DNA of 64,000 nucleotides from Cellvibrio sp. pealriver (GCF_001183545.1 NZ_KQ236688.1:1145149-1209148), one strand, 5' to 3'. Counted from the first letter of the stretch, positions 52,597-62,435 are shown. A program made the numbers and translations. The notes: generated by a model from the letters alone, not told the origin.

Positions 52597-53994
52597 TCAA
52601 AAGTTTGTCGGCAACAGTATGCATAGACAGAGACCGCCAGTGGGGCGGTTTTCTGCCCAGATACGTCCTTTGTGCAAAGATACACTGCGATGGGCAATGG
52701 CAAGCCCCAAGCCGTAACCACCACTCTCGCGTGTGCGAGCCTGATCAGTACGGAAGAAAGGTTGGAATATATCGTCAAGGGCATCTTCAGGTACGCCAGG
52801 CCCCTGATCCATGATGTCTATACGATAGTGTTCTCCATCACCGGTTTTATCCAGTTGGATACAAATTTCGGAATTGTGGGGGGTGTAGAGTATTGCGTTA
52901 CGCAGGGTGTTCTCGAACACGCCCACCAACATGTTCCCATGGGTTGAGACCAGCGCTTCTTCCAAAGGTGATTTGAAACGGATATTGATGTTTTTATCGT
53001 AGGCATCCTGTTGGTAGTTATCCATCAGGGTTTGCAGCATGCTGACCAAATCCACAGCGTCATCCAGCACCCAGCTATCTTGCCCTTGAACAGGTAATGT
53101 CAAAATTTCGGTGATAATGTCATTGAGATAATCTGCCGCTTGTTTGATGCGCGCTAACTCATTATCCACAACCCCATTGCTGCGCTGACGCGCCAATGCG
53201 AGTGCGATTTGCAACCGTGCCAGAGGGGTGCGCAGCTCATGGGAGACATCTTTGATTAGACGTTTCTGTTCTTGCATGGATTTTTCCAGCCGCTCGGTCA
53301 TGTGGTCAAAGTCGCGACCAAGTGCCGCAATTTCATCGTTGCGCCCACGGAATTGCTCGCTAATGCGCACACTTAAATCGCCACGCGCAATTTGCTGGGT
53401 AGCTTTTTGGAGTGTGTTGATGCTGCGGGTGAAATGACGTGCAAGAAAAAAACAGGCAGATCCACTGACCAATATTGATACCAGTAATAACGGCCAAATA
53501 TTATCGAGGAAAAGTTCCCAAATAATATCCCGATCCTGACCTTCATCACGCCCGGCTGAAATGGTAATTAGCTTCACGCTATTGCCATCACTTAATGTTA
53601 TGTAGCGCCCGAATAATTTACGGTTGCGATCCTGTACCTTATCGAATGGGTGTTTAAAGGTGAGGCGTGGAGCCAGGAACATGACTCCTGGCGGCAGTGG
53701 GCGATCAAGCAGATCGCGATTTTCCTTATCGACGACGTACACAAATCGGGTTGACCAGGCAGGCATTGCACGCAAGTCCTGAATCAACTGTTGTGTGTTG
53801 CGGTTAACCGCATTACCTACCATTTGGAAGAGTAAACGTTTTGCGGGGTCATCATCATTGGTCATGCTGCTGTGTTGCAGATTGCCGTCAGGCGTCATGT
53901 CAAACCAATGCACAACAATATTGGTGCCGATAATAATCGCCACCGTAATCAACCAAAATGTAAGAAATATTTTTAGATAAAGACGTGTCATCAA
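52597..53994 (-). CDS. cpxA: CpxA-like sensor histidine kinase
   Basis: A 465-residue inner-membrane kinase. Transmembrane helices at about 8-30 and 163-185 flank a periplasmic domain of about 130 residues. HAMP follows (186-240), then HisKA with His252 in IKDVSHELRTPLARLQ and HATPase with DQGPGVPEDALDDIF and SGGYGLGLAIAH. The FFRTDQARTRESGG segment and order match E. coli CpxA. It senses envelope stress and phosphorylates CpxR, whose gene overlaps it by four bases upstream. A cpxP-like gene is divergent, as in enteric bacteria. Confidence 0.88.
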   Translation of the reverse strand: MMTRLYLKIFLTFWLITVAIIIGTNIVVHWFDMTPDGNLQHSSMTNDDDPAKRLLFQMVGNAVNRNTQQLIQDLRAMPAWSTRFVYVVDKENRDLLDRPLPPGVMFLAPRLTFKHPFDKVQDRNRKLFGRYITLSDGNSVKLITISAGRDEGQDRDIIWELFLDNIWPLLLVSILVSGSACFFLARHFTRSINTLQKATQQIARGDLSVRISEQFRGRNDEIAALGRDFDHMTERLEKSMQEQKRLIKDVSHELRTPLARLQIALALARQRSNGVVDNELARIKQAADYLNDIITEILTLPVQGQDSWVLDDAVDLVSMLQTLMDNYQQDAYDKNINIRFKSPLEEALVSTHGNMLVGVFENTLRNAILYTPHNSEICIQLDKTGDGEHYRIDIMDQGPGVPEDALDDIFQPFFRTDQARTRESGGYGLGLAIAHRSVSLHKGRIWAENRPTGGLCLCILLPTNF

Positions 53995-54698
53995 TTTACA
54001 GGATCATCATCGTTCATCGTTAGCATGTACCCGGCACCGCGTACATTGATGATCAGATCCTTTGATGAGCCTGCAGCAGTAATTTTTTTGCGGATGTTGC
54101 TCACATGCACATCGATACTGCGATCGTAGGGGGTCAGTTTGCGGTTAAGTGCTTGCTCGGTCATGTCATCTTTGCTGATGACCTGTCCTGCGCGGCGCAC
54201 CAGTATTTCCAGTACGCTAAATTCAGTTCCGGTAAGGGCGACTTCCTGATTTTCCCAGGTTGTCGTACGTGTTCCCAAATGCAGTGACAATTTTCCGGAG
54301 GTGAGTCGCTCAACGCTGCTGGGCGATGCTTCTTTTTGATTGGCGCGACGCAAGATAGCGCGGATGCGCGCAACCAGCTCGCGAGGGTCACAGGGTTTGG
54401 ATAAATAGTCATCGGCACCAATTTCCAGCCCGATAACACGGTCAACAGTATCGCCTTTAGCGGTGAGCATGATTACTGGTGTTTGATTGTGCTGGCGCAA
54501 ATTTTTCAACACATCAAAACCATTGCGCACGGGCAACATCACATCAAGCACTATGACGGAGTAGGGATGCTTCAAAGCAAGATCAAGAGCCGTTTGTCCA
54601 TCAAAAGCGGTATCTACAGAGAAACCTTCGGTTTGGAGGTATTCGGTCAATAATTGACTGAGTTCTTTGTCGTCGTCGATGAGCAGAACTTTAAGCAT
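53991..54698 (-). CDS. cpxR: CpxR-like response regulator
   Basis: A 235-residue OmpR/PhoB-type regulator. The receiver (1-120) has IDDDKELS, phospho-acceptor Asp52 in VLDVMLPVRNG and Lys in YLSKPCDPREL. The winged-helix DNA-binding domain (about 135-230) has LTGTEFSVLEILVRRAGQVISKDDMTEQ and the end VRGAGYMLT, typical of CpxR. Translation of cpxA is coupled through the ATGA overlap. A TTAAC direct repeat in the gap to cpxP is a candidate for its own binding site. Confidence 0.9.
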   Translation of the reverse strand: MLKVLLIDDDKELSQLLTEYLQTEGFSVDTAFDGQTALDLALKHPYSVIVLDVMLPVRNGFDVLKNLRQHNQTPVIMLTAKGDTVDRVIGLEIGADDYLSKPCDPRELVARIRAILRRANQKEASPSSVERLTSGKLSLHLGTRTTTWENQEVALTGTEFSVLEILVRRAGQVISKDDMTEQALNRKLTPYDRSIDVHVSNIRKKITAAGSSKDLIINVRGAGYMLTMNDDDPVN

Positions 54699-54775
54699 GG
54701 TCGTATCTAATCCCCTGTTGGAAGGCGCTGAGTGTGCACCAGCCCTTGTTGAGAGTCATGATTCTTTGGAATTCA

Positions 54776-54790
54776 TTAACCAATCTTAAC
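54776..54790. promoter_or_regulatory. candidate CpxR box
   Basis: TTAAC-CAATC-TTAAC is a 5-5-5 direct repeat with the geometry of the CpxR site GTAAA-N5-GTAAA. It lies in the gap between divergent cpxR and the cpxP-like gene, where an autoregulated Cpx system would have it. Confidence 0.55.
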
Positions 54791-54884
54791 ATTATCCTGA
54801 CCATAATGGATTCACAGGCTCGGATACAGGCTGCCGGGCATGAGAGCTGAACCAGCCTGATCACATTGCCAGAGGAATATTGTT

Positions 54885-55388
54885 ATGAAATCGATCACGT
54901 TATTGTCTGTTGGAGTCGTCTTGTTAAGTGCTGCCAGTGTAATGCCGGCTATGGCGGGAAGTTCAGGAAAGCACTGCGATGTTAAGCATCATATCGGCCA
55001 GTGGGGTGGGCATGATGGTATGGGTGAGCGTGAGCTTCGTCACCTGAGGCACGCTTTGGATTTGACCGATGAACAAAAAGCAACACTTGCAAGCCAGCGT
55101 GACACCAATAAAGCAGAACGCGAAGCGCTTCATGCCAAGTTGTCTGGAGCGCGCGCGGCATTGACAACGGCTGTTGAATCCGGAGCGAATGACGCTGAGT
55201 TGGCGGTGTTGGCTGATACCTTGGGCAAATTGCAAGCTGAACAAGTGTTGGCAGGCTTGAAGGCACGGCAAGCGTTTTTCGCCATACTGACAGATGAGCA
55301 AAAGGCAAAAATGGCTGAGCTCAAGACCAAACGTATGGAGCGTAAAAAAGAACTTAAATCGGAGCGCAAAGAAACCCAATCGTCATAG
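54885..55388 (+). CDS. CpxP/Spy family periplasmic chaperone
   Basis: A 167-residue periplasmic protein with a signal peptide ending AMAGS. It has two LTxxQ motifs (LTDEQ at 60-64 and at 135-139), the hallmark of the CpxP/Spy/CnrX-like family, and is almost all alpha-helical after a His-rich segment (CDVKHHIGQWGGH). It likely acts as the Cpx accessory inhibitor and/or as a chaperone under envelope stress. AGAGG precedes the ATG. It is divergent from cpxRA with a candidate CpxR box between. Cys31 and nearby histidines could bind metal. Confidence 0.87.
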   Translation: MKSITLLSVGVVLLSAASVMPAMAGSSGKHCDVKHHIGQWGGHDGMGERELRHLRHALDLTDEQKATLASQRDTNKAEREALHAKLSGARAALTTAVESGANDAELAVLADTLGKLQAEQVLAGLKARQAFFAILTDEQKAKMAELKTKRMERKKELKSERKETQSS

Positions 55389-55415
55389 TTAATCAGTGTT
55401 ACTTCTTTTTTGGCT

Positions 55416-55441
55416 AAAAACCCCGCTTAGCGGGGTTTTTT
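55416..55441 (+). terminator. rho-independent terminator after the cpxP-like gene
   Basis: AAAAACCCCGC-TTA-GCGGGGTTTTTT, a perfect 11-bp stem with a T run. Confidence 0.93.
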
Positions 55442-55580
55442 ATTGGCGGATGATGGATTGGATCTAATTTCCGGATTAGTCCCCATATCGGGCTTGCTTG
55501 TATAAAGCATTCTTGGGAAAATCCGCGCCGTTTTTAGCGATCCTGCTATCTCCTGTTTATTCCTGCTTCCCGAGGTTATC

Positions 55581-56126
55581 GTGGCACAGATAGGTCTGTT
55601 TTTTGGTAGTGACGAAGGTAATACCGAGCGCGTTGCTTATCGTATCCAAAATCGTTTTGGTGTTGATGTTGTTGACGTTCGCGATATCAGTGATGCCACA
55701 CAATTGGATTTTGCCAATTACGACAAAATTATTTTGGGAATTCCCACATGGGATTTTGGCCAGATTCAATCGGATTGGGAAGAATTTTGGGATGATATTG
55801 CTGCGGTAGATTTTTCGGGTAAACAAGTTGCGTTATTTGGCTTGGGCGACCAATTTGGATACGGTGATTATTTCCTTGATGCGATGGGAATGCTGCATGA
55901 TGTGATTATCCAGTCCGGCCCTGAAATAGTGGGGCATTGGCCAACGGATGGTTACGAGTTTGAAGCATCAAAAGCAGAAATTCCCGGTGCAGGCCATTTT
56001 GTTGGTTTGGCATTGGATGAAGATCAGCAAGAAAATTTGACGGCGGATCGTTTGAACCGTTGGTGCACCCAAGTTCATGTTGAATTCGGTTTGGATTCAC
56101 CGCTAAATCTACTGGATGACAATTGA
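55581..56126 (+). CDS. fldB: long-chain flavodoxin
   Basis: A 181-residue FMN-binding electron carrier. Seen: the phosphate loop FFGSDEGNTERVA, IILGIPTWDFGQIQSDWEEF, VALFGLGDQFGYGDYFLDAMG, and the extra strand of long-chain flavodoxins in GYEFEASKA. The phosphate loop has SDEGNTE where most have S.TGNTE, as in the FldB/FldP-like group. GTG start with CGAGG upstream. It stands alone between two terminators. Assignment to fldB rather than fldA is likely but not proven. Confidence 0.88.
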   Translation: MAQIGLFFGSDEGNTERVAYRIQNRFGVDVVDVRDISDATQLDFANYDKIILGIPTWDFGQIQSDWEEFWDDIAAVDFSGKQVALFGLGDQFGYGDYFLDAMGMLHDVIIQSGPEIVGHWPTDGYEFEASKAEIPGAGHFVGLALDEDQQENLTADRLNRWCTQVHVEFGLDSPLNLLDDN

Positions 56127-56155
56127 TTGCAAAGCGCTATTCCGCTTGAATCTTC

Positions 56156-56187
56156 AAAAATAAAGGACGCATATGCGTCCTTTATTT
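56156..56187. terminator. bidirectional rho-independent terminator
   Basis: A near-perfect palindrome around AAAGGACGCATATGCGTCCTTT with A and T flanks, between convergent fldB and cmoB. Confidence 0.93.
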
Positions 56188-56204
56188 TTTACTGCAAGAG
56201 CGTT

Positions 56205-57182
56205 TCAAGCTTCTGCCACGAAAACGGCACGAATGGGAGCAGGGTGCCCTTCAGCCGTCAAAGCAGGATTATCAGGGTGTAAAAATTCAGGTAGAGAATG
56301 AAAACGCATCCATTCTGTGGAGCGTTGTTCTTCTGTGGTGGTTGGACAGACATCGACTACGCGTGGATTACTAAAGCCCATCTTGCGCAGCCATGACAGC
56401 ATGGTTGCGCAGCTTGGTAAAAACCACACATTATTCATCATGCCATAGCGCCCCTCGGGTACTAATACATCCCCTAGTTCGCCCTCAATAACTAATGTCT
56501 CTAGTACAAGTTGTCCGCCGGGGCGCAGGGTATTTTTTAATTCCAGCAAATGATCCATTGGCGAGCGGCGATGATAAAAAACGCCCATTGAAAAAACCGT
56601 ATCAAACGCTTGCAATTTTTCTGGTAAATCTTCGATACCAAGCGGCAAAACATCTACAGGATAATTAGCACCGGCAAAATGTTTTACCATGTGAAATTGC
56701 ACAATAAAGCGTGGCGACGGGTCAATACCAATTACGCGTTTTGCACCTTCGCCTAACATGCGCCAGCAGTGATAACCATTGCCACAGCCTACATCAAGAA
56801 TTAGCCGATCTTTTAATGGTGCGAGGTGAGGAAGAACCCGATCCCATTTCCAATCAGAGCGCCATTCGGTATCGATGTGGATGTCATGGATGAAATAAGG
56901 GCCTTTGCGCCACGGAATGAGTTCCTGCAATGCTGTACGAATGTCATCGCGTGTCGCTTCATCACAATCGCTACGAGAGCCAATTTGTACGCGTTGTGAT
57001 AATTCAATCTGACTGGCAACGACACTAGGGAGTTTTGCTAGTGAGGCTTTCCAGCCAGCCAGATCGCCGTAACGTTTTTCACACAACCCAGCAGCGATTT
57101 GTTCGGGAAGTTTGTCTGCCCATGCAGCAAGAGGAGAATCTTTTAACGCGAGTAATAAAGTGTCGTAATGAATAGAGGTCAC
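56205..57182 (-). CDS. cmoB: tRNA U34 carboxymethyltransferase CmoB
   Basis: A 325-residue methyltransferase-fold enzyme that transfers the carboxymethyl group of Cx-SAM to 5-hydroxyuridine-34, making cmo5U in tRNAs. Seen: LIPWRKGPYFIHDIHIDTEWRSDWKWDRV, the cofactor site LILDVGCGNGYHCWRMLGEGA, and the conserved MGVFYHRRSPMDHLLELK. The length matches E. coli CmoB (323). It lies 29 bases downstream of cmoA, the producer of its substrate. Confidence 0.96.
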   Translation of the reverse strand: MTSIHYDTLLLALKDSPLAAWADKLPEQIAAGLCEKRYGDLAGWKASLAKLPSVVASQIELSQRVQIGSRSDCDEATRDDIRTALQELIPWRKGPYFIHDIHIDTEWRSDWKWDRVLPHLAPLKDRLILDVGCGNGYHCWRMLGEGAKRVIGIDPSPRFIVQFHMVKHFAGANYPVDVLPLGIEDLPEKLQAFDTVFSMGVFYHRRSPMDHLLELKNTLRPGGQLVLETLVIEGELGDVLVPEGRYGMMNNVWFLPSCATMLSWLRKMGFSNPRVVDVCPTTTEEQRSTEWMRFHSLPEFLHPDNPALTAEGHPAPIRAVFVAEA

Positions 57183-57211
57183 GGCTTTTCTTCTGTAACA
57201 GTATTGGTTAA

Positions 57212-57946
57212 CTATTTGATGGCAATCAAAGAGGCAAAATTAAAACATTGAAACCAGACATCGACGCTGTGGAATCCTGCAAGGCGCAATCGTTGGCGAT
57301 GTGAGTCGAGTGTTTCAGGAACCAGATAATTTTCGATTGCTGCACGCTTTTGCGCAATTTCCAAATCGCTGTAGCCATTGGCGCGCTTAAAGTTGTGGTG
57401 TAACTCAGTCATTAGTTGCTGATGTGGCTCATCATCAAATACGACTTTTTCAGAGATGATTAACACTCCGCCAGGATTTAACCCTGCGCAAATACGGCGC
57501 AACATTTCTAACCGTTCTTCGATTGCAATAAACTGCAAAGTGAAATTTAACACTGCCATAGACGCATTATGGATATTCACATCCTGAATTTGCGCTTCCA
57601 TCAATTCCACTGGAATTTCACCGCTGTCTGCTGCGATTACTTGTGCGCAGCGGGCAATCATTGCCGCTGAGTTATCGACCCCGATGATTTTGCAATTAGC
57701 GGCCTGAATACGATGACGCATTGCCAGAGTGGCTGCACCAAGTGAGCAGCCCAAGTCATAACATTGACTATTGGCCTGAACGTAACGCTCTGCCAGGTTG
57801 CCAATCATATTAATAATCGTGGCGTAACCTGGAACCGAACGTTTGATCATGTCAGGGAAAACATCGACAACGCGTTGGTCAAATGCAAAGCGGCTAACGT
57901 CTGCCAGTGGATTGGCGTAAATAGTATCGGAATTGTTTTTTTGCAT
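57212..57946 (-). CDS. cmoA: carboxy-S-adenosyl-L-methionine synthase CmoA
   Basis: A 244-residue enzyme making Cx-SAM from SAM and prephenate. Seen: [24 protein letters not shown], the cofactor motif [33 protein letters not shown] and a C-terminal [22 protein letters not shown], all as in E. coli CmoA. It is the first gene of cmoA-cmoB and divergent from the EAL-CBS-GGDEF gene. Confidence 0.96.
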   Translation of the reverse strand: MQKNNSDTIYANPLADVSRFAFDQRVVDVFPDMIKRSVPGYATIINMIGNLAERYVQANSQCYDLGCSLGAATLAMRHRIQAANCKIIGVDNSAAMIARCAQVIAADSGEIPVELMEAQIQDVNIHNASMAVLNFTLQFIAIEERLEMLRRICAGLNPGGVLIISEKVVFDDEPHQQLMTELHHNFKRANGYSDLEIAQKRAAIENYLVPETLDSHRQRLRLAGFHSVDVWFQCFNFASLIAIK

Positions 57947-58104
57947 AATGCTGACTGGTTAGTGGCACATTTATCAGGAAGTAATGATGTGTGCATTGTA
58001 CTCTGCAAATGTTTATGACAACAAATTAAGAAATTCATAAAAGTGTCATATTTCTGAAGGAATATTTAAAAAATCGATTCTCATCCGTTATAAGTTGTCT
58101 ATCT

Positions 58105-59883
58105 ATGTCCTTGCAGAGTCCCGTCCTTAATCCCATCACCCTGCAGCAAGAGTTAAGGCGCTTGATTGAGTTCAAGCTGCTTACGCCAGTATTTCAACCC
58201 ATTATAGCGCTAGAGAATCCCCGAATTATTGGTTATGAAGCGTTAATTCGCGGTCCGCAAGATAGCCCGCTCCATAGACCGGATTTGCTGTTTTCCATCG
58301 CACGCGAGTCGCGCTTGTTAGCCAGTTTGGAATTTGCCTGCCGCGAGGTGTCCTGCGAGCGTTTTGCCGAGTTGGAGCTGCCTGGAAAATTATTTCTGAA
58401 TATGAGCCCTATCAGTTTTACTGATAGTCAATATCGCGATGGAGTTACCCGCGAAATTTTGCAGCGTGTCGGGCTGGATGCTGAGCGCGTGGTGTTTGAA
58501 TTGACGGAGAGTCAGCCACTGGATGAGCTCGATTTGTTAAGGGCAGCGTCAGATCACTTCCAGCGTCAGGGATTTGCTGTTGCGCTGGATGATTTGGGTG
58601 CGGGCTATGCAGGCTTGCGTGTATGGAGTGAGTTGTGCCCTGATTATGTCAAGATTGACCGGCATTTTATTAGTGGCATAGATAAAGATCCTGTAAAACG
58701 CGAATTCGTGCGTGCCATGCTGGATATTGCCCATCGTATCGGCCATAAAGCAATTGCAGAAGGAATTGAGACGGCAGCGGAATTTAATACCCTGATGGCA
58801 ATGGGGGTTGAGTACGCGCAGGGATATTTTATTGCCCATCCCCATGCAAATCCCTCTACAGTCCTGCCTGAAAAAATAACGCAGCTGGCCGGTATATCCA
58901 GACCTCGCTATCAAGATCACTTTACCCGCACGGTAAGTGAAATTGTTACGGATTCTGTGAGTATTCGTTCAACCGAATCCGCCGAAAACGTGGTGAAAAT
59001 GTTTCGTGCAGATGTTCGCTTGAGTTGTGTTCCAGTTGTTGACGGTGAAACACCGCTGGGAATGGTGAGTCGCGCAGAATTATTAAATATTTTTTCGCGC
59101 CGCTTTGCGCATGAATTGCATGCCGAAAAGCCAATAAAAGATTTCATTAGTCCACTATCAATTATTGTTGATATCAATACCGAACTTAAAGCAGTAGGGC
59201 AAATTATCAGTGAGGATCCACAGCAAAATCTCAGTGTAGATTTTATTGTGTGCGAGCAGCAGTCTTATCGTGGTGTGGGTAAAGTACGTGATCTGTTGCG
59301 TGCAATTACCGAAGAAAAATTACGTGCAGCACGACACAGTAATCCATTGACCCAGTTACCCGGAAATGTTCCCCTGTATGAGTGCGTTGATCATTTGTTA
59401 CTGACCCAAAAAGAATTTGTCGTGGCCTATTGCGATATTAATCACTTCAAACCTTTCAATGATGCATTTGGTTACAGTGCAGGTGATGAAGTGATACTGC
59501 AATTGGGAAAAATTTTAAGTGAGAGCATAGACGAGCGATGTGATTTTGTTGGCCATGTAGGTGGCGATGATTTTATCCTGGTTTTTTGTAGTACCGATTG
59601 GCAAGAGCGCTGCGAGCAAATATTGCACAAGTTCAAAAGTGTCAGTCACCAATTCCTGCCTGGCAATTCGCCAGAATACTGGAGTTTTGATCGTCAGGGG
59701 CAGCGGCAAAAATTTGGAGCATTAACCTTGGCAATAGGTTGTGTCACTCCTGATGTGAACCTATGCAAAACCCATCATCAAGTGTCGCAGTTACTGGCTG
59801 AGGCCAAACACAGTGCCAAAATGCAAGGCGGCAACCAATTGTTCCAATCTCGCCGCCGCAATCCTCCTGTCGATGCGAACTGA
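58105..59883 (+). CDS. EAL-CBS-GGDEF cyclic-di-GMP protein
   Basis: A 592-residue cytoplasmic protein. EAL domain (about 20-265): E45-A-L, LNMSPISF, ELTESQ, LDDLGAGYAGL, VKIDRHFI, AIAEGIE, all present, so phosphodiesterase activity is likely. A pair of CBS motifs (about 285-400) probably binds a nucleotide and regulates. The C-terminal GGDEF-like domain (about 410-580) has GGDDF (486-490). This may be a cyclase or a GTP sensor; an I-site is not seen. There is no membrane segment. It precedes a receiver-TPR/kinase/FHA gene set on the same strand by 91 bases. Confidence 0.9.
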   Translation: MSLQSPVLNPITLQQELRRLIEFKLLTPVFQPIIALENPRIIGYEALIRGPQDSPLHRPDLLFSIARESRLLASLEFACREVSCERFAELELPGKLFLNMSPISFTDSQYRDGVTREILQRVGLDAERVVFELTESQPLDELDLLRAASDHFQRQGFAVALDDLGAGYAGLRVWSELCPDYVKIDRHFISGIDKDPVKREFVRAMLDIAHRIGHKAIAEGIETAAEFNTLMAMGVEYAQGYFIAHPHANPSTVLPEKITQLAGISRPRYQDHFTRTVSEIVTDSVSIRSTESAENVVKMFRADVRLSCVPVVDGETPLGMVSRAELLNIFSRRFAHELHAEKPIKDFISPLSIIVDINTELKAVGQIISEDPQQNLSVDFIVCEQQSYRGVGKVRDLLRAITEEKLRAARHSNPLTQLPGNVPLYECVDHLLLTQKEFVVAYCDINHFKPFNDAFGYSAGDEVILQLGKILSESIDERCDFVGHVGGDDFILVFCSTDWQERCEQILHKFKSVSHQFLPGNSPEYWSFDRQGQRQKFGALTLAIGCVTPDVNLCKTHHQVSQLLAEAKHSAKMQGGNQLFQSRRRNPPVDAN

Positions 59884-59974
59884 GTATTCCCACTCAATAA
59901 ACCAGCAATAATAACCCTAGCACTCACATAATCCTGAGCTATCCTTACTGTGATTTCTTTCTGGAGGTAAAGGC

Positions 59975-61621
59975 ATGGCTGATCTTGGCTATTACAAGAT
60001 GCACGCGCTGATTATTGATGATTTCGAAAATTTCCGTGGCACGCTCTACAAAATGCTGATGGATCTGGGCATAGGGAATGTTGATACTGCAGCCAGTGGG
60101 GAAGAAGCACTGCGTTTTTGCAAAGCACGTACGTATGACCTGATTCTCTGTGATAACAATCTTGGCAAAGGCAAAAGTGGCCAGCAGGTATTGGAAGAGC
60201 TTCGCTCGACTGAAAATCCATGCTCCGACAGTCTATTTATACTGGTTTCGGCTGAGTCTAGTAAAAGCATCATTATGGCGGCTTATGACTATGAGCCGGA
60301 TGCTTATCTTGCCAAACCCATAACTCCCAAAGCGCTGGATCAACGATTGGGTCGCCTGATCGAACAGCGTGCTGAACTAAAAGCGGTCCAGGCCGCCCAA
60401 AAAGCAGGCGATTACCAACAAGCAATCAAACTATGCAAAGAGCTAATTGCTGGTGGAAGCCGTCACGCCAATAGTTGTCAAAAACTGTTAGGTCAACTCT
60501 ATTTAGCTGTCAACGATGTTGCAGCCGCAGAAGCGCTTTACCGCACTGTATTGGATAATCGCGAATTGGAGTGGGCACAGTTGGGGATGGTAAAGACAAA
60601 ATTGGCGCAGCATGATTATCTGGGCGCACAACAGTGGCTGGAAAACATTTTGCAGGGCAATCCCCTGTGCATGAAAGCCTATGATTTACAGGCAGAGCTT
60701 TTCAAGCTGCAAAATGATACGGAGGGGTTGCAAAACATTTTGCAGAAAGCGACCGATATTTCACCACTGTCTATTCTTCGGCAACAAGCTTTGGGTGATA
60801 TTGCGCAACAAAATAACGATTTGGTTACGGCTGCAAACGCGCTAAGACGTGCAGTTAAACTTGGTGAACACTCCTGTTTTGATAAAGCAGAAGTACATTC
60901 ATTATTTGCCCAAACCACAATTGATTTACATTCAATTGATAAAGAGCTGGCTAAGCCTTTGGTTCGCGATGCAATCAGTTGCATTATTAATTATGAAGAT
61001 AATTTTGGTAAGACCCAGCTTAAAAAGGCAGAGTCATTACTGCTGGAGAGCCAGTTGCAGGTGTGTGCTGGCGATCAGCGCCGTGCGCAAGAAGCACTGA
61101 GTAATGCGCAAACAGTTTTGGGCAATACCAAGGATGCCGATGCACTCCCTGTGCAGATTGAAATGGTTCGCGCATTGCGCGTGCTTGGTAAAACAGATGA
61201 GGCGCAGAGGCGCTTGACGGATTTGTTGCAGCATTATGCAAGTAATGAAGACCAGTTGCAGAAGCTGGATGTTTTATTGGACGAGCCGCGCAGTGAAAAG
61301 AATAAGCTGATGGTGGCCGAAATCAATAAAAAAGGGATTGCTGCTTACAATGCCAAAGATTTTTCCGCTGCGGCAGATTCTTTCAAAATTGCATTACAAA
61401 AGCTGCCCAATCATGTTGGTCTTCGCTTGAACTATGTGCAAGCAATGATCGATAAATTAAAGAGTAATTTTGAACAATCCACGAATGAAAAAATCCAGCA
61501 GGCGTTTACCAAAGCGAGCGCAATTATTTCCACTCAGCATCCCCAGTATCAGCGTTATCGCCAGTTAAATGAGGTATATACCAATCTGGTAAAAGCCTAT
61601 GAAAAAAATAGCCGAGGTTAA
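59975..61621 (+). CDS. response regulator with TPR output domain
   Basis: A 548-residue cytoplasmic protein. The receiver (about 8-130) has acidic LIIDDFENF, phospho-acceptor Asp60 in DLILCDNNLGKGKSG and Lys in AYLAKPITP. The rest is helical with several TPR-like repeats (AGDYQQAIKLCKELI near 145, AAAEALYRTVL, LGAQQWLENILQGNP, NAKDFSAAADSFKIALQ near 470). There is no DNA-binding domain, so output is through protein contacts. AGG lies upstream of the ATG. The histidine kinase gene starts two bases after its stop, so they form one operon and are probably partners. Confidence 0.88.
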   Translation: MADLGYYKMHALIIDDFENFRGTLYKMLMDLGIGNVDTAASGEEALRFCKARTYDLILCDNNLGKGKSGQQVLEELRSTENPCSDSLFILVSAESSKSIIMAAYDYEPDAYLAKPITPKALDQRLGRLIEQRAELKAVQAAQKAGDYQQAIKLCKELIAGGSRHANSCQKLLGQLYLAVNDVAAAEALYRTVLDNRELEWAQLGMVKTKLAQHDYLGAQQWLENILQGNPLCMKAYDLQAELFKLQNDTEGLQNILQKATDISPLSILRQQALGDIAQQNNDLVTAANALRRAVKLGEHSCFDKAEVHSLFAQTTIDLHSIDKELAKPLVRDAISCIINYEDNFGKTQLKKAESLLLESQLQVCAGDQRRAQEALSNAQTVLGNTKDADALPVQIEMVRALRVLGKTDEAQRRLTDLLQHYASNEDQLQKLDVLLDEPRSEKNKLMVAEINKKGIAAYNAKDFSAAADSFKIALQKLPNHVGLRLNYVQAMIDKLKSNFEQSTNEKIQQAFTKASAIISTQHPQYQRYRQLNEVYTNLVKAYEKNSRG

Positions 61622-61623
61622 TT

Positions 61624-62346
61624 GTGACTCCTACAACTGATCAACCATCTGATAATGGAAACACTGGACAAGTGCCGATTGATTTTGCGTTTGTGTTAGC
61701 TTCCAGTGTTCACGATATGAAAAATTCACTGGGTATGTTGTTGCATACCTTGGCTGCAATGATGGAAATCTCTCCGCCTAAAGATGCAGAGCAAGCACGG
61801 TTTTTTTCCACCTTGGAATACGAAGCAGCACGGATAAATGGTGAATTGGTTCAGTTACTATCACTCTACAAGATGGATGAAAAAACCCTGGCGATAGTGA
61901 TAGATGAGCATCATGCTATCGATATTATTGAAGAACAAATTGCCCGGAACGACACTTTATTAAAATCAAGGAATATTGATATACAAATTGATTGTGATTC
62001 TGATTTGGTTTGGTATTTTGATAATGAATTGGTAGGCGGTGTATTAAATAATCTGATCGTAAATTGTGCGCGCTACTGTAAAAAGCAACTATTGGTGAGC
62101 GCAACAGAAGAGAACGGCTTTTTATGTATCGCAGTAGCAGATGATGGCCAAGGGTATCCTGATAACATGCTCTTGGGGCCGTTGCCGCAAGCTGCAGTAT
62201 CTTTTAATTCCGGCAATACCAAGCTGGGTTTGTTATTCGCGCGCAAGGTGTTGGAATTGCACAAAACCAAAAAAGGGCAGGGATATATGACAATTGCCAA
62301 TAATGGACCTTTGGGTGGAGGAGTGTTGAAATTATATTTGCCTTAA
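61624..62346 (+). CDS. soluble histidine kinase, likely partner of the receiver-TPR protein
   Basis: A 240-residue cytoplasmic kinase without sensor or membrane segments. His30 sits in SSVHDMKNSLGML, an HDxKN-type H-box. The HATPase part has NNLIVNCARYC, VADDGQGYPDNM and TKLGLLFARKVLELH. The GTG start lies two bases after the upstream stop (GGTTAATTG), consistent with coupling. The short form suggests that its signal comes from a partner protein, perhaps the TPR domain or the FHA protein. Confidence 0.85.
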   Translation: MTPTTDQPSDNGNTGQVPIDFAFVLASSVHDMKNSLGMLLHTLAAMMEISPPKDAEQARFFSTLEYEAARINGELVQLLSLYKMDEKTLAIVIDEHHAIDIIEEQIARNDTLLKSRNIDIQIDCDSDLVWYFDNELVGGVLNNLIVNCARYCKKQLLVSATEENGFLCIAVADDGQGYPDNMLLGPLPQAAVSFNSGNTKLGLLFARKVLELHKTKKGQGYMTIANNGPLGGGVLKLYLP

Positions 62347-62435
62347 TGATGCCGGATACATACTGGTTGGGTGTTGAAATCACCTGTTCGCTATTGCATC
62401 ATCTAAGCTTACGTTTTCCATTTCAGGTTTGTCTT

